NCBI RefSeq assembly: GCF_034440735.1
Contig: NZ_CP140100.1
Location: 1-64,000 of the forward strand
Length of the DNA: 64,000 nucleotides
Direction: 5' to 3'
From: Deinococcus sp. AB2017081
Lineage (GTDB): Bacteria > Deinococcota > Deinococci > Deinococcales > Deinococcaceae
The notes below the pieces were generated by a model. The model saw only the letters and a list, made by a program, of their open reading frames with translations, was not told where the DNA came from and searched no databases. Positions 36,870 to 46,118 of this stretch are shown here, one piece after another. The position numbers were made by a program, and so were the translations under genes. Each line of letters opens with the position of its first letter. Positions within the stretch are counted from its first letter, which is position 1.

Positions 36870-39002
36870 GTGACTCCTTCCCGTGCAGCTGGACGCGGGG
36901 ACACCGCCCGGGCGCGCGCCCGGGTGGTGGGCCGCCATGACGTCACGGCGGCCGCCTTCGACACCACGGCGGCGCTGATCATCGCCCTGGACCGCTCCGG
37001 GCGGATCATGCGCTTCAATGCCGCGTGCGAGCGCCTCACGGGGCTGCAGGAAGCCGACGTGCTCGGGGAGCTGCTGTGGCCCCTGGTGCTCGACGAGGCG
37101 GAATCGGCGCGGGCCCAGGCGGGGTACGCCCAGATCTCGCCGGACCGGGCCCCCGGCCGCTACGAGAACACCTGGCTGGATCAGCATGGCGAGCGGCGCT
37201 TTATCGCGTGGTCGACCGCGTTCCTGCTGGACGATGGCGGGCAGATCGAGCTGGTGGTCTCGACCGGCCTGGACATCACCCGGGAGCGCGAGATCCGGCT
37301 GGAGCGTGAGGAGAGCGAGGCCCGCTTCCGGGCACTGTTCGAGCAGTCCGCCGACGGCGTGGTGCTGGCCGACCCCCACGACCGCGAGGTGCCGTGGCGC
37401 GTGGTCGACTGCAACGCCGCGTTTGCGCACATGAACGGCTACCAGCGGGAGGAACTGATCGGCCAGTCGCTGGACGTCCTGCACGAGGACGACCTGCTGG
37501 CCCGCCGGGGTGACGAGTTCCTGGCCCGGATCCGGCAGGTCGGGGCGCCGGCCCGGAGCGGCGGCATGCACCGGCGCCGCGACGGCTCCGTGTTCCCCAT
37601 CGAGACGGCGTCGAGCGTCCTGTCCCTGGGTGGCCGGGAACTGGTGCTGGGCGTCGACCGCGACGTGTCCGAGCGCCACCGCACCGAGGCCCAGCTGATC
37701 GCCATGAACGCCCGCCTGACCCATGAGGCCCATCACGACACCCTGACCGGCCTGCCCAACCGGACGCTGCTGCTCGACCGCCTGGAGCTGGAACGGGCCC
37801 GGGCCGACCGCAGCGGCCGGGCCTTCGCGGTGATGTTCATCGATCTGGACGACTTCAAGCGCGTCAACGACAGCCTGGGGCACGACGCCGGGGATGACCT
37901 GCTGCGCGAGGCCAGCCGACGCCTGCAGGCCACGCTGCGGCCAACCGACACCGTCGCGCGGCTGGGGGGAGACGAGTTCGTGGTGCTGGTGCCCGACGTC
38001 CTGAGTGCCCACCACGCGGCGCGGGTGGCGCATCGCCTGCGGGTGGCCCTGGGCGCGCCGGTCGCGCGGGGGGGGGTCGAACTCACGGTGCAGTCCAGCG
38101 TCGGGATCAGCCTGTCACCCCAGGACGGGGTGCTGGCCGCCGACCTGATGCGCCACGCGGACATGGCGATGTACGCCATGAAACGCAGCGGCAAGAACGG
38201 GGTGCAGTTCTACGACCCGGCCATGAACGCCGAGGCGCAGGCCCGGCTGCGGCTCGAGACGCGCCTGCGCCTCGCGATCAGTGAGGAGACCCTGGGGATC
38301 CACTACCAGCCGCAGGTGGACGTGGCGACGGGTGCCCTGGTGGGCCTGGAGGCGCTGGTGCGCTGGACCGACACGGATCTGGGCGTGGTGAGCCCCGCCG
38401 AGTTCATCCCGGTCGCCGAGGACACCGGCATGATCGTGGCGCTGGGCAGCTGGGTGCTGGACGAGGCGTGCCGGCAGGCCGCCGAGTGGCAGCTGGACGT
38501 GCCGATGGCGGTGAACGTCTCGCCCCACCAGCTGATCCGCGCCGATTTCGTGGACGTGGTGCGCGCGGCGCTGCGCCGCCACGCGCTGGCCCCGCACCTC
38601 CTGAAGCTGGAGATCACCGAACGTCTGTCCCTGGGGGATCCGGGGCGGGCCGCGCAGCATCTGGCCGGCATCGAGCGTCTGGGCGTGCGGCTCTCCCTGG
38701 ACGATTTCGGCTCCGGCCAGTCGGCCCTGGCGTCCCTGATGGCCCTGCCGCTGCACGAGGTGAAACTTGACCGCACCCTGCTGGTGGGCGTGACGGCCGA
38801 CCCGCAGTCGTGGCAGGTGGTGGCGGCGCTGCTGGCCCTGGCGCGTGGCCTGAACCTGCCGGTGGTGGTCGAGGGCGTGGAGACCGCGGCGCAGCTGGAC
38901 GCCCTGCGGACCATGGGGTGCGGGAGCGTCCAGGGGTATTTCACCGGGCGGCCCCAGCGGCCGTCGGAACTCCGGGGCATCGTCGGTCACGCGGCGTCGT
39001 GA
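36870..39002 (+). CDS. PAS-PAS-GGDEF-EAL c-di-GMP turnover protein
   Basis: A 710-residue cytoplasmic protein. Two PAS domains (about 25-145 and 150-275) precede a GGDEF domain (about 285-440) and an EAL domain (about 455-705). The cyclase motif is intact (RLGGDEFVVL), as are EAL-domain motifs EALVRW, LKLEITERL, LSLDDFGSG, VKLDRTL and VVEGVET, so both synthesis and hydrolysis of c-di-GMP are possible. There is no RxxD inhibitory site at the usual spacing before GGDEF (RPTDTV stands there). The GTG start has a TACATT -10 seven bases ahead. Monocistronic and convergent with the antiporter. Confidence 0.93.
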   Translation: MTPSRAAGRGDTARARARVVGRHDVTAAAFDTTAALIIALDRSGRIMRFNAACERLTGLQEADVLGELLWPLVLDEAESARAQAGYAQISPDRAPGRYENTWLDQHGERRFIAWSTAFLLDDGGQIELVVSTGLDITREREIRLEREESEARFRALFEQSADGVVLADPHDREVPWRVVDCNAAFAHMNGYQREELIGQSLDVLHEDDLLARRGDEFLARIRQVGAPARSGGMHRRRDGSVFPIETASSVLSLGGRELVLGVDRDVSERHRTEAQLIAMNARLTHEAHHDTLTGLPNRTLLLDRLELERARADRSGRAFAVMFIDLDDFKRVNDSLGHDAGDDLLREASRRLQATLRPTDTVARLGGDEFVVLVPDVLSAHHAARVAHRLRVALGAPVARGGVELTVQSSVGISLSPQDGVLAADLMRHADMAMYAMKRSGKNGVQFYDPAMNAEAQARLRLETRLRLAISEETLGIHYQPQVDVATGALVGLEALVRWTDTDLGVVSPAEFIPVAEDTGMIVALGSWVLDEACRQAAEWQLDVPMAVNVSPHQLIRADFVDVVRAALRRHALAPHLLKLEITERLSLGDPGRAAQHLAGIERLGVRLSLDDFGSGQSALASLMALPLHEVKLDRTLLVGVTADPQSWQVVAALLALARGLNLPVVVEGVETAAQLDALRTMGCGSVQGYFTGRPQRPSELRGIVGHAAS

Positions 39003-39020
39003 GCGCGCCCGCCGCGCGCG

Positions 39021-40496
39021 TCACGCGGTGTGCCGGGCCTCGATGCGCTCGCGCAGGGCGTCGAAACTCTCACGGCTGCCGAGCATCTGGAGTTCGTCGC
39101 CCGCCGCGAGCGTGGTCGAGCCGTTCGGCACGATGTACTCGGTGCCCCGGTGGATGACCATGATCAGCACGTCGGCCGGAAAGCCCAGTTCCACGATCCG
39201 CCGACCAACGACAGGGGAGTGCGGCGGGATGGTCACCTCGACCACGTCACTCTTGCCCGCGCCGGTCGGGGTGAACAGCAGGCGCTGGGTGTTGCCGCTG
39301 GAGGCCGCCGCATCCACCCCGAGCAGCCGGGCCACCACCGGCAGCGTGGTGCCCTGCACGACCAGGCTGGTCAGCATGATGAAGAACGCCACGTTGAAGA
39401 TCGTGTCCGCACCGGGAATGTCCTCGAGCAGGGGAAACGTCGCCAGGATGATCGGCACGGCCCCGCGCAGGCCCACCCACGCGACCATGCCGCGGTGGCG
39501 CAGCGGCATCTGTGACAGCGCCAGACTGAGGAAGACGGCGGCGGGACGGGCCACGAACATCAGGAACAGTGAGATCAAGAGGGCGGGGCCGGCGATCTGC
39601 GCCACCTGTGACGGGAAGACCAGCAGTCCCAGCAGCAGGAACATGCCGATCTCCAGCAGGTAGGTCAGCCCCTCGTGCCACTGCCGCAGCGAGCGCTTGT
39701 GCACCAGCGGCCGGTTGCCGAGCAGCACCCCCGCGATGTACACCGCCAGGAAGCCGCTGCCGCCCACCAGCGCGGTCAGCGAATACACCAGACCCACCAG
39801 CGCGACCGACAGCACGGTGTACAGGCCCTCGGACGGCAGCTCGATGCGGTTGACGCCGCGCACCGCCAGCACGCCCAGTCCGTAGCCCATGGCTGCGCCC
39901 AGCACCATCTGTTGAAGAAACAGGGGAATCACGGCTGTCCAGGACATCTCGGGGTGGGCGATCAGCGAGCTCAATCCGATCACCAGGAAGATCGCCATCG
40001 GATCGTTCACGCCGGACTCGAATTCCAGCAGCGGCTTGATCTGTCCCTTCAGGCCCAGCCCCCGTTCCTTGAGCACCGAGAACACGGCGCTGGCGTCGGT
40101 GCTCGACACCACCGCGCCCAGCAGCAGGCTGGTCAGCCACGGCAGCCCCAGCAGCAGGTGCGCCACGCCGGCCACCAGCACGGTCGTGAGCAGCACCCCC
40201 AGGGTCGCCAGCACCAGCCCCCGGCGCAGGGTGGGGCGGGTGTGGGCCCAGCTGGTCTCCAGGCCCCCGGAATACAGGATGAAGGCCAGCGTGATGATCC
40301 CGATCGCCTGGGTCAGGCCGTAGTTCTCGAAGGCGATGCCGCCCGGGCCCTCGCTGCCGGCCAGCATGCCGATCCCGAGGAACAGCACGAGGCCGGGCAC
40401 GCCCAGCCGCCCGCCGACCTTGCTCGCCAGCAGCCCGACCAGCAGCAGTCCTGACACGATCAGGATCGGCAGGTCGATGGGATTGACGTGGGTCAT
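39021..40496 (-). CDS. Potassium/cation-proton antiporter with RCK_C domain (NhaP2/CvrA-like)
   Basis: A 491-residue CPA1-type antiporter with about twelve membrane helices. SSTDASAVFSVL and LEFESGVNDPMA carry the ion-path acidic residues, and WVGLRGAVPI is a further family motif. A C-terminal RCK_C/TrkA-C domain (about 405-490: VVEVTIPPHSPVVGRRIVELG, LAAGDELQMLGSRESF) fits NhaP2. It exchanges K+ or Na+ for H+. It is separated from the GGDEF-EAL gene by 18 bp at converging stops. Confidence 0.93.
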   Translation of the reverse strand: MTHVNPIDLPILIVSGLLLVGLLASKVGGRLGVPGLVLFLGIGMLAGSEGPGGIAFENYGLTQAIGIITLAFILYSGGLETSWAHTRPTLRRGLVLATLGVLLTTVLVAGVAHLLLGLPWLTSLLLGAVVSSTDASAVFSVLKERGLGLKGQIKPLLEFESGVNDPMAIFLVIGLSSLIAHPEMSWTAVIPLFLQQMVLGAAMGYGLGVLAVRGVNRIELPSEGLYTVLSVALVGLVYSLTALVGGSGFLAVYIAGVLLGNRPLVHKRSLRQWHEGLTYLLEIGMFLLLGLLVFPSQVAQIAGPALLISLFLMFVARPAAVFLSLALSQMPLRHRGMVAWVGLRGAVPIILATFPLLEDIPGADTIFNVAFFIMLTSLVVQGTTLPVVARLLGVDAAASSGNTQRLLFTPTGAGKSDVVEVTIPPHSPVVGRRIVELGFPADVLIMVIHRGTEYIVPNGSTTLAAGDELQMLGSRESFDALRERIEARHTA

Positions 40497-40607
40497 GGCC
40501 TGACCCTAGCGCAGCGTCGTGTCCGGCGGAGCGCGGGCCGGCGCGGTGCCAGCGCTCCGCGTGGCGGTGCCCGGGCCCGGTCGCCACCCGACCCCCCGAT
40601 CCGCCAT

Positions 40608-40676
40608 CGATCAAAAACGATCATCAAACAGGTTGCAATTGATTGATTGGGTTGCTATGGTGATCGCATCGATCAA
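40608..40676 (+). promoter_or_regulatory. Promoter with CGATCA operator boxes of the DeoR-controlled locus
   Basis: TTGCAA at 40634-40639 and TATGGT at 40657-40662 are spaced 17 bp. CGATCA occurs at 40608, 40618 and 40671, the last forming an inverted repeat TGATCG-CAT-CGATCA (40662-40676) on the predicted start site. The upstream pair lies in direct orientation 10 bp apart, one helical turn. Such repeated hexamers suit a DeoR-type repressor. Confidence 0.7.
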
Positions 40677-40744
40677 GTCATGCCGGCCCGGACGGGTGCG
40701 GCCCATCGTCACCGTGTTCCAGCCGTTCCCGGCGGAGGTCGTCC

Positions 40745-41524
40745 GTGCAGTCAGACCGCATCAGCAAGATTCAGCACCACCTCTACAGCAACGGCTTCGC
40801 CAACGTGCAGGAGCTGGCCGAGGCGACCGGCGCGTCGATCGTGACCATCCGGCGCGACCTCCAGCGGCTGGAGGAGGGCGGCATCGTGACCCGCACCCAC
40901 GGCGGCGCGCGGCTGGCCGAGGCCGCCGGCCCGGAACTCGCCTTCCAGGCACGGGTGCAGGAGCAGGTCGAGGCCAAGCGGGCCATCGCGGACGCGGCCC
41001 TGGCGCTGCTCCAGCCGCACAGCACGGTCTTTCTGGATGCCGGCACGACGGTGCTGCAACTCGCCCGTCGGCTGCGGGTCGAGCCCATGCCCCTGACGGT
41101 GTTCACCAACGGGCTGGCCGTCGCGCAGGAACTCGTGAACGTGGACGGCGTGACCGTGCACCTGCTGGGCGGCCAGCTGCGCAACGAGAACCTCTCGGTG
41201 GTCGGCCCCACCGCCGAGCGGCAGCTGGGCGACCTGTGGTTCGACCAGCTGTACCTGGGCACCAGCGCCGTTCACGACGACGTCCGCATGTACACCCTGC
41301 ACCCGGCCGAGGCCAGCCTGAACCAGGTCATGCTCCGCCGTACGTCACAGGCGGTCGTGCTGGCCGATTCGAGCAAGTTCGGGGGCCGCGCTCCCTACGC
41401 CGTGGCCCCGGTGACCGACGCCCACACCCTGATCACGGACGCCCGGCTGGACACCGGCTGGACGGACCGGCTCGCCGAACTGGAGGTGGCCGCGACCCTC
41501 GTGCCCCTCGGGAGGACTCCATGA
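40745..41524 (+). CDS. DeoR-family transcriptional regulator
   Basis: A 259-residue AgaR/GlpR-type repressor. The helix-turn-helix lies at about 5-60 (ISKIQHHL, VQELAEATGASIVTIRRDLQRLEEGGIVTRTHGGA). The effector domain, of the DeoRC sugar-phosphate-binding type, has FLDAGTTVLQLAR, TNGLAVAQELV, LLGGQLRNENLSVVGP and ADSSKFGGRAP. The ligand is probably a phosphorylated intermediate of the downstream pathway, as for AgaR. GGAGG precedes GTG 40745. Its stop overlaps the GH114 start, so it leads the operon. Confidence 0.92.
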   Translation: MQSDRISKIQHHLYSNGFANVQELAEATGASIVTIRRDLQRLEEGGIVTRTHGGARLAEAAGPELAFQARVQEQVEAKRAIADAALALLQPHSTVFLDAGTTVLQLARRLRVEPMPLTVFTNGLAVAQELVNVDGVTVHLLGGQLRNENLSVVGPTAERQLGDLWFDQLYLGTSAVHDDVRMYTLHPAEASLNQVMLRRTSQAVVLADSSKFGGRAPYAVAPVTDAHTLITDARLDTGWTDRLAELEVAATLVPLGRTP

Positions 41525-42990
41525 ACCGAGCATTCCTGCTGACCGCCCTGCTCGCCGCCACGACCGCCGGGGCGCAGACCGCCCCCGCCGCCGGCGCGGT
41601 GCCGCCCTCCAGCGTCGCCCAGGCGGTGAAGAAGACCATTGCCATCGGCGGCGACCTGACGCAGTGGGACGGCCTGACCCGCTATCCGGTGATCCAGAGC
41701 AACGGCGTGCCCAGCGTGCCGGTCAAGAACGCCGGGTACTACAGCGTGGCGTGGGACGACCAGAACCTGTACGTGCTGGGCGTGTTCGATCAGCCGGGGG
41801 ACACCGTGGTCGCCAAACTGGCCACCGACGCTCCCGAGTGGTGGAACGACGACGTGATGGAGCTGTTTATCCGCACGCAGCCCTACGCCAAGGCCCCGGC
41901 CGACCTGCACTTCGCCATCAACCCGGCCGGCACGCGCTTCAAGGCGTATACGGCCACCACCGACTACAAGAGCGCCGGGCGCATCGAGGCTGGGCGCTGG
42001 GTGCTGGAACTGGCCCTGCCGCTGAACACCGCGACCTTCCCGGCCGCCAAGGCGGGCGACGTGTGGGCCCTGAAGGTCGGCCGCGAGCACCAGAAGGCCG
42101 CCGAGTTCCCCCTGTGGCCCATCGGCGGCGACTTCAACTCGCCCAACAACTACGGCTACCTGGCCTTCACCGACCAGACCGCCGATGCGGCCGCACTGGC
42201 GCAGAGCATCTCCACGGCGCTGGGGCAGTCCCCCGCCGGCGCACCGATCGCCAGCCGCCTGTCGGACATCGGCTCGTACTCGGTGTACTACGGCAAGACG
42301 CCGGCGGACGTCGCGAAGCTCACGAACTACGACCTGGCCATCGTGCAGCCCAGCACCGTCACGGCCGCGCAACTCAAGACCCTGCACGACACCGGCACCC
42401 GCGTGATCGCCTACGTGACCGTGGGCGAGCTGGAGAAGAACAGCCCGTATGCCAGCCGCATCCAGCCCGCGTGGGTGCTGGGCGAGAACAAGAACTGGGG
42501 CTCGAAGTACATCGACGCCTCGCAGCCCGGCTGGCAGGCCATCGTGAAGGAGCAGACCGACGCCCTGCTGGCGCGCGGCTTCGACGGCTTCTTCCTGGAC
42601 ACCCTGGACACCGCCGACCTGTACCCGCAGGCGGGCCCCGGCCTGGTAAAGATCGTCGAGACCCTGCGGGCCGACCACCCGAATGCCGTGATCGTCCAGA
42701 ACCGGGGGTTTGCCCTGCTGAACGCGACCGCCCCCAGCATCGACGCCGTGATGTACGAGAACTTCTCGAGCATGTACGACTTCGGCAAGAAGACGTACGG
42801 CCCGGTCAGCGGTGATCCCAGCTTCGTGCAGGCGCTGAACAAGCGTGGCCTGGTCGTGCTGACCATGGACTACGCCACGGCCACCCAGACCGACGTCATC
42901 ACCCGCGACTACGAGCGGGCGCGGTCGCTGGGCTTTATCCCCTTCGTCTCGACCATCAACCTCGACGAGCTGCTGGAGATCAATCCGTGA
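41521..42990 (+). CDS. Secreted endo-alpha-1,4-polygalactosaminidase (GH114) with CBM9-like domain
   Basis: A 489-residue exported protein with signal peptide (MNRAFLLTALLAATTAGAQT). Residues about 35-220 form a CBM9/DOMON-like sandwich (IAIGGDLTQWDGL, WWNDDVMELFI, FAINPAGTRF). Residues about 235-489 form the GH114 barrel: YDLAIVQPSTVTAAQL, VIAYVTVGELE, GFDGFFLDTLDT, AVMYENFSS and SLGFIPFVST. GH114 enzymes cut alpha-1,4-linked galactosamine polymers. It overlaps the regulator stop (ATGA), with GGAGG ahead. As first structural gene of a GalN-type catabolic operon it should generate the importable oligosaccharides. Confidence 0.88.
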   Translation: MNRAFLLTALLAATTAGAQTAPAAGAVPPSSVAQAVKKTIAIGGDLTQWDGLTRYPVIQSNGVPSVPVKNAGYYSVAWDDQNLYVLGVFDQPGDTVVAKLATDAPEWWNDDVMELFIRTQPYAKAPADLHFAINPAGTRFKAYTATTDYKSAGRIEAGRWVLELALPLNTATFPAAKAGDVWALKVGREHQKAAEFPLWPIGGDFNSPNNYGYLAFTDQTADAAALAQSISTALGQSPAGAPIASRLSDIGSYSVYYGKTPADVAKLTNYDLAIVQPSTVTAAQLKTLHDTGTRVIAYVTVGELEKNSPYASRIQPAWVLGENKNWGSKYIDASQPGWQAIVKEQTDALLARGFDGFFLDTLDTADLYPQAGPGLVKIVETLRADHPNAVIVQNRGFALLNATAPSIDAVMYENFSSMYDFGKKTYGPVSGDPSFVQALNKRGLVVLTMDYATATQTDVITRDYERARSLGFIPFVSTINLDELLEINP

Positions 42991-43030
42991 GCCCGGCCGT
43001 CGGCACCCCCTGAGTTTACAGGAGACCCGT

Positions 43031-43960
43031 ATGCAGAAGGCCGCCCCCGTCATCTCCATCCGGACACGCCGCGCGTCGCCCATGCGGCGGCAGGAAGCGT
43101 GGCTCGCTGCGGCGCTGATCCTGCCCAGCACGCTGGGGATCGTGATCTTCGCCGTGCTGCCCATCGCGGCGTCGCTGGGCATCTCGCTGACCGACTGGGG
43201 CGGCCTGAGCCGGCCGAACGTCGTCGGGTTCCAGAACTACGCGGCGGCCCTGCAGGACACCCGCGCCACCAGCGCCATGTCCCACACCCTGCTGTATGTG
43301 CTGCTGGCCGTGCCGACCGGCGTCCTGATCTCGCTGACGCTGGCGGTGTGGATCACCAACCTGAAAGCCGGGTGGCTGCGCACCGTGTTCCGCACCGTGT
43401 ACTACCTGCCGATGGTCACCATCGGAGTCGCCGTGGCGCTGCTGTGGCAGGTGCTGCTGGCCCCCCAGGGCTTGGTCAACCTGATCCTGGGCTGGCTGGG
43501 CGTGCAGGGGCCGAACTGGCTGGGCTCACCGTCGTGGGTGCTGCCGGCCGTGGCGGTCTTCAGCGTGTGGCAGGGTTCCGGTCAGGGCATCATCCTGTTC
43601 CTGGCCAGCCTCGCCTCGGTGCCCAAGGATCTGTACGAGGCCGCGCAGCTCGACGGCGCACGGCCGTGGGAGGCCTTCCGCTACATCACCCTGCCGATGG
43701 TCAGCCCCACCGTGTTCCTGGTGCTGGTGCTCAGCGTGATCGGGGCCCTGCAGGTCTTCGAGGCCGTGCTCGTGCTGTCGAACGGCGGCCCCGGCGACTC
43801 CAGTACCACGGTTGCCCTGTACATCTACAAGACGGCCTTCACCTTCTTCAAGATGGGCTACGCGTCGGCGCTGGCGTGGCTGCTGGCGGTCATCCTGATC
43901 GCGCTGATGGTCGTGCAGTGGCGCACGCAGAACCGGTGGGTGAACTATGACCAGGTCTGA
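43031..43960 (+). CDS. Carbohydrate ABC transporter permease (first subunit, CUT1)
   Basis: A 309-residue MalF/UgpA-type permease with six membrane helices and the EAA loop EAAQLDGARPWEAFRYITLP. The N terminus (WLAAALILPSTLGIVIFAVLP) is typical of the CUT1 family. AGGAGA precedes ATG 43031. Its 3' end overlaps the partner permease by 14 bp. No ATPase gene is in the locus, so a shared MsmK/UgpC-type subunit elsewhere is expected. Confidence 0.93.
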   Translation: MQKAAPVISIRTRRASPMRRQEAWLAAALILPSTLGIVIFAVLPIAASLGISLTDWGGLSRPNVVGFQNYAAALQDTRATSAMSHTLLYVLLAVPTGVLISLTLAVWITNLKAGWLRTVFRTVYYLPMVTIGVAVALLWQVLLAPQGLVNLILGWLGVQGPNWLGSPSWVLPAVAVFSVWQGSGQGIILFLASLASVPKDLYEAAQLDGARPWEAFRYITLPMVSPTVFLVLVLSVIGALQVFEAVLVLSNGGPGDSSTTVALYIYKTAFTFFKMGYASALAWLLAVILIALMVVQWRTQNRWVNYDQV

Positions 43961-44834
43961 ACCGCTGCCCAGCGCCGCCGGGAGTGAGCGCACCCGTGAC
44001 GCCTCCATCCGGGCCCGCACCCAGAGCGCCCAGATCGGCCTGATCGCGCTGCTGACCCTGGGGGCCGTGGCGATCCTGCTGCCGTTCGCGTGGATGATCC
44101 TGACCGCGTTCAAGACCCCGGCCGAGGCGTACACGTGGCCGCCGGTGTGGCTGCCGTCGAAGTGGAGCGTGGCGAACTTCGAGCAGCTGTTCAACACCAT
44201 CCCCTTTGCCCGGATGTTCGCCAACTCGGTGTGGACGAGCGTGGTGATCGCGTCGCTGAACATCCTGACCGCCGCGCCCGCCGCCTACGCCTTCGCCCGG
44301 CTGCGCTTTCCGGGGCAGGGGCTGTGGTTCGGCTCGCACCTGCTGTCGCTGATGATCCCGTGGCAGGTCACGATCATCCCCGTCTTCCTGCTGATCCGGG
44401 CACTCGGGTGGTACGACTCGTACACCGCGCTGATCATCCCCAGCATCGCCAGCGGCTTCACCGTCTTTTTGCTGTTCCAGTTCTTCCGCTCGCTGCCGCG
44501 CAGCCTGGAGGAGAGCGTGCTGATCGACGGCGGCTCGTGGTTCACGGCCCTGCGGCACGTGGCGCTGCCGGCCGCGAGCGGGGCCATCGCCGCCGCGTGG
44601 CTGTTCTCCTTCCTGGGCAACTGGCAGTCCTTCATCTGGCCGCTGATCGTGCTCCAGAGCAGCGAGAAGATGCTGCTGCCGGTCGGGCTGCTCAGCCTCC
44701 AGAACCAGTACTCCGTGAACATTCCCGTGCTGATGGCCGGCGCGACGCTGTCGACCCTGCCCACCGTCATCGCGTACCTCTTCGTCCAGCGCTACCTCAC
44801 CGACGCCGCCATCACCAGCGGCCTCAAGGGGTAG
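43947..44834 (+). CDS. Carbohydrate ABC transporter permease (second subunit, CUT1)
   Basis: A 295-residue MalG/UgpE-type permease: LLPFAWMILTAFKTPAEAYTWPP, APAAYAFARLRFPGQGL, MIPWQVTIIPVFLL and EAA-like loop LEESVLIDGGSWFTALRHVALP. It ends with the family-typical QRYLTDAAITSGLKG. It forms the membrane channel with the preceding permease. Confidence 0.93.
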   Translation: MTRSEPLPSAAGSERTRDASIRARTQSAQIGLIALLTLGAVAILLPFAWMILTAFKTPAEAYTWPPVWLPSKWSVANFEQLFNTIPFARMFANSVWTSVVIASLNILTAAPAAYAFARLRFPGQGLWFGSHLLSLMIPWQVTIIPVFLLIRALGWYDSYTALIIPSIASGFTVFLLFQFFRSLPRSLEESVLIDGGSWFTALRHVALPAASGAIAAAWLFSFLGNWQSFIWPLIVLQSSEKMLLPVGLLSLQNQYSVNIPVLMAGATLSTLPTVIAYLFVQRYLTDAAITSGLKG

Positions 44835-44876
44835 GTCGTGACCCTTCACCTTCTCTCCCGCCCCCGGAGGCATCCC

Positions 44877-46118
44877 ATGAAGAACACCCTGCTGCTCCTC
44901 GCCGCCCTGTCCCTGACGTCCGCCAGCGCCGTGACCACCATCGACTACGCCACGTGGGACGGCACCCGCCAGCCCGCCGACGAGGCCCTCATCGCCGCGT
45001 ACAACAAGTCGCAGTCCGATGTCGTGGTCAAGTACAACCTCGTGCCGTGGGGCGTGTACTGGCAGAAGGCCGCCGCCATGGTCGCGGGGGGCTCCACCTA
45101 CGACGTGATGTGGATGAACCTCGACAACTTCCCCTTCTACCAGTCGCAGGGGGCTCTCGCGCCGATCACGCTGGACGCCAAGACGAGTGCGGCGCTGCCC
45201 GCCACGCGCACGTCGCCGTACCGGGTGGGGGGCCAGCTGTACGGCGTGCCGCTGGGGCCGCAGCCGGTGACGGTGTACATCAACCGCGCCCTGTTCAAGG
45301 AACGCGGCGTGCCGATCCCCACGGCGAACTGGACGTATGACCAGATGCTCGCCGCCGCCAAGAAGCTGACCTTCATGAAAGACGGCAAGCAGATCTACGG
45401 CATCAACGGGGCCGACCTCCAGGCCGATCTGGAATACGGCATGAGCTTCTACTTCGGCGCGGGCGGCCAGGGCCTGATCAAGAAGACGGGCACGACCTAC
45501 GCGGCCAGCCTCGATCCGGTGTTCCAGAAGACCGCGCAACAGCTCCTTGACCTGATCTACGTGCACAAGGTCTCCCCTGGCCCGCAGGCTGCCACCCAGC
45601 AGGGCTACCAGATGTTCCTGGCAGGCCAGATGGGCATCCTGGTGCAGGGCTCGTGGATGGTCTCGACGTGGAGCCAGAACAAGGATCTGGACTGGGCCTT
45701 CGCGCCCTTCCCCAGCGAGAACGGCCTGAAGCCGCGCCCGGTGGTCAGCGCCCACGCGCTGGTGGTGCCGCAGGGCAGCAAGAACAAGGAAGCCGCCGCG
45801 AAGTTCATCACGTGGATGAACACCTCGACCCAGGCGCAGCGACTGCTGGCCCAGCGGGGCCTGCTGCCGACCCTGGCCGAGTCGTACAAGAGCCAGTACC
45901 TCCAGGCGCTGCCCGGTCGCAACGCCCAGACCGTGTTCACGCAGTTGCCGAACTCGGTGGTCATCAACTCCAGCCTGCGCAGCCTCAAGGGCCTGCCCGA
46001 AGTGCTGACCGTGCTGAGCCAGAAGATGAACCTGGCGTGGACGGGCAACGCCAAGCTGCCGGACGCCATCTCGCAGGCTCAGACCGAGATGACGAACCTC
46101 CTCAGACAGAGCAAGTAA
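44877..46118 (+). CDS. ABC sugar-binding protein 1
   Basis: A 413-residue family-1 extracellular binding protein with a Sec signal (MKNTLLLLAALSLTSASA). Features: IDYATWDGTRQPADEALIAAYN, YQSQGALAPI, YRVGGQLYGVPLGPQPVTVYINRALF and WTYDQMLAAAKKLTF. There is no lipobox Cys. GGAGG at 44866-44870 supports ATG 44877. It is a clear paralogue of the protein at 49977, with the same segment order throughout. It delivers an oligosaccharide to the two permeases; galactosamine oligosaccharides are inferred from context. Confidence 0.92.
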   Translation: MKNTLLLLAALSLTSASAVTTIDYATWDGTRQPADEALIAAYNKSQSDVVVKYNLVPWGVYWQKAAAMVAGGSTYDVMWMNLDNFPFYQSQGALAPITLDAKTSAALPATRTSPYRVGGQLYGVPLGPQPVTVYINRALFKERGVPIPTANWTYDQMLAAAKKLTFMKDGKQIYGINGADLQADLEYGMSFYFGAGGQGLIKKTGTTYAASLDPVFQKTAQQLLDLIYVHKVSPGPQAATQQGYQMFLAGQMGILVQGSWMVSTWSQNKDLDWAFAPFPSENGLKPRPVVSAHALVVPQGSKNKEAAAKFITWMNTSTQAQRLLAQRGLLPTLAESYKSQYLQALPGRNAQTVFTQLPNSVVINSSLRSLKGLPEVLTVLSQKMNLAWTGNAKLPDAISQAQTEMTNLLRQSK

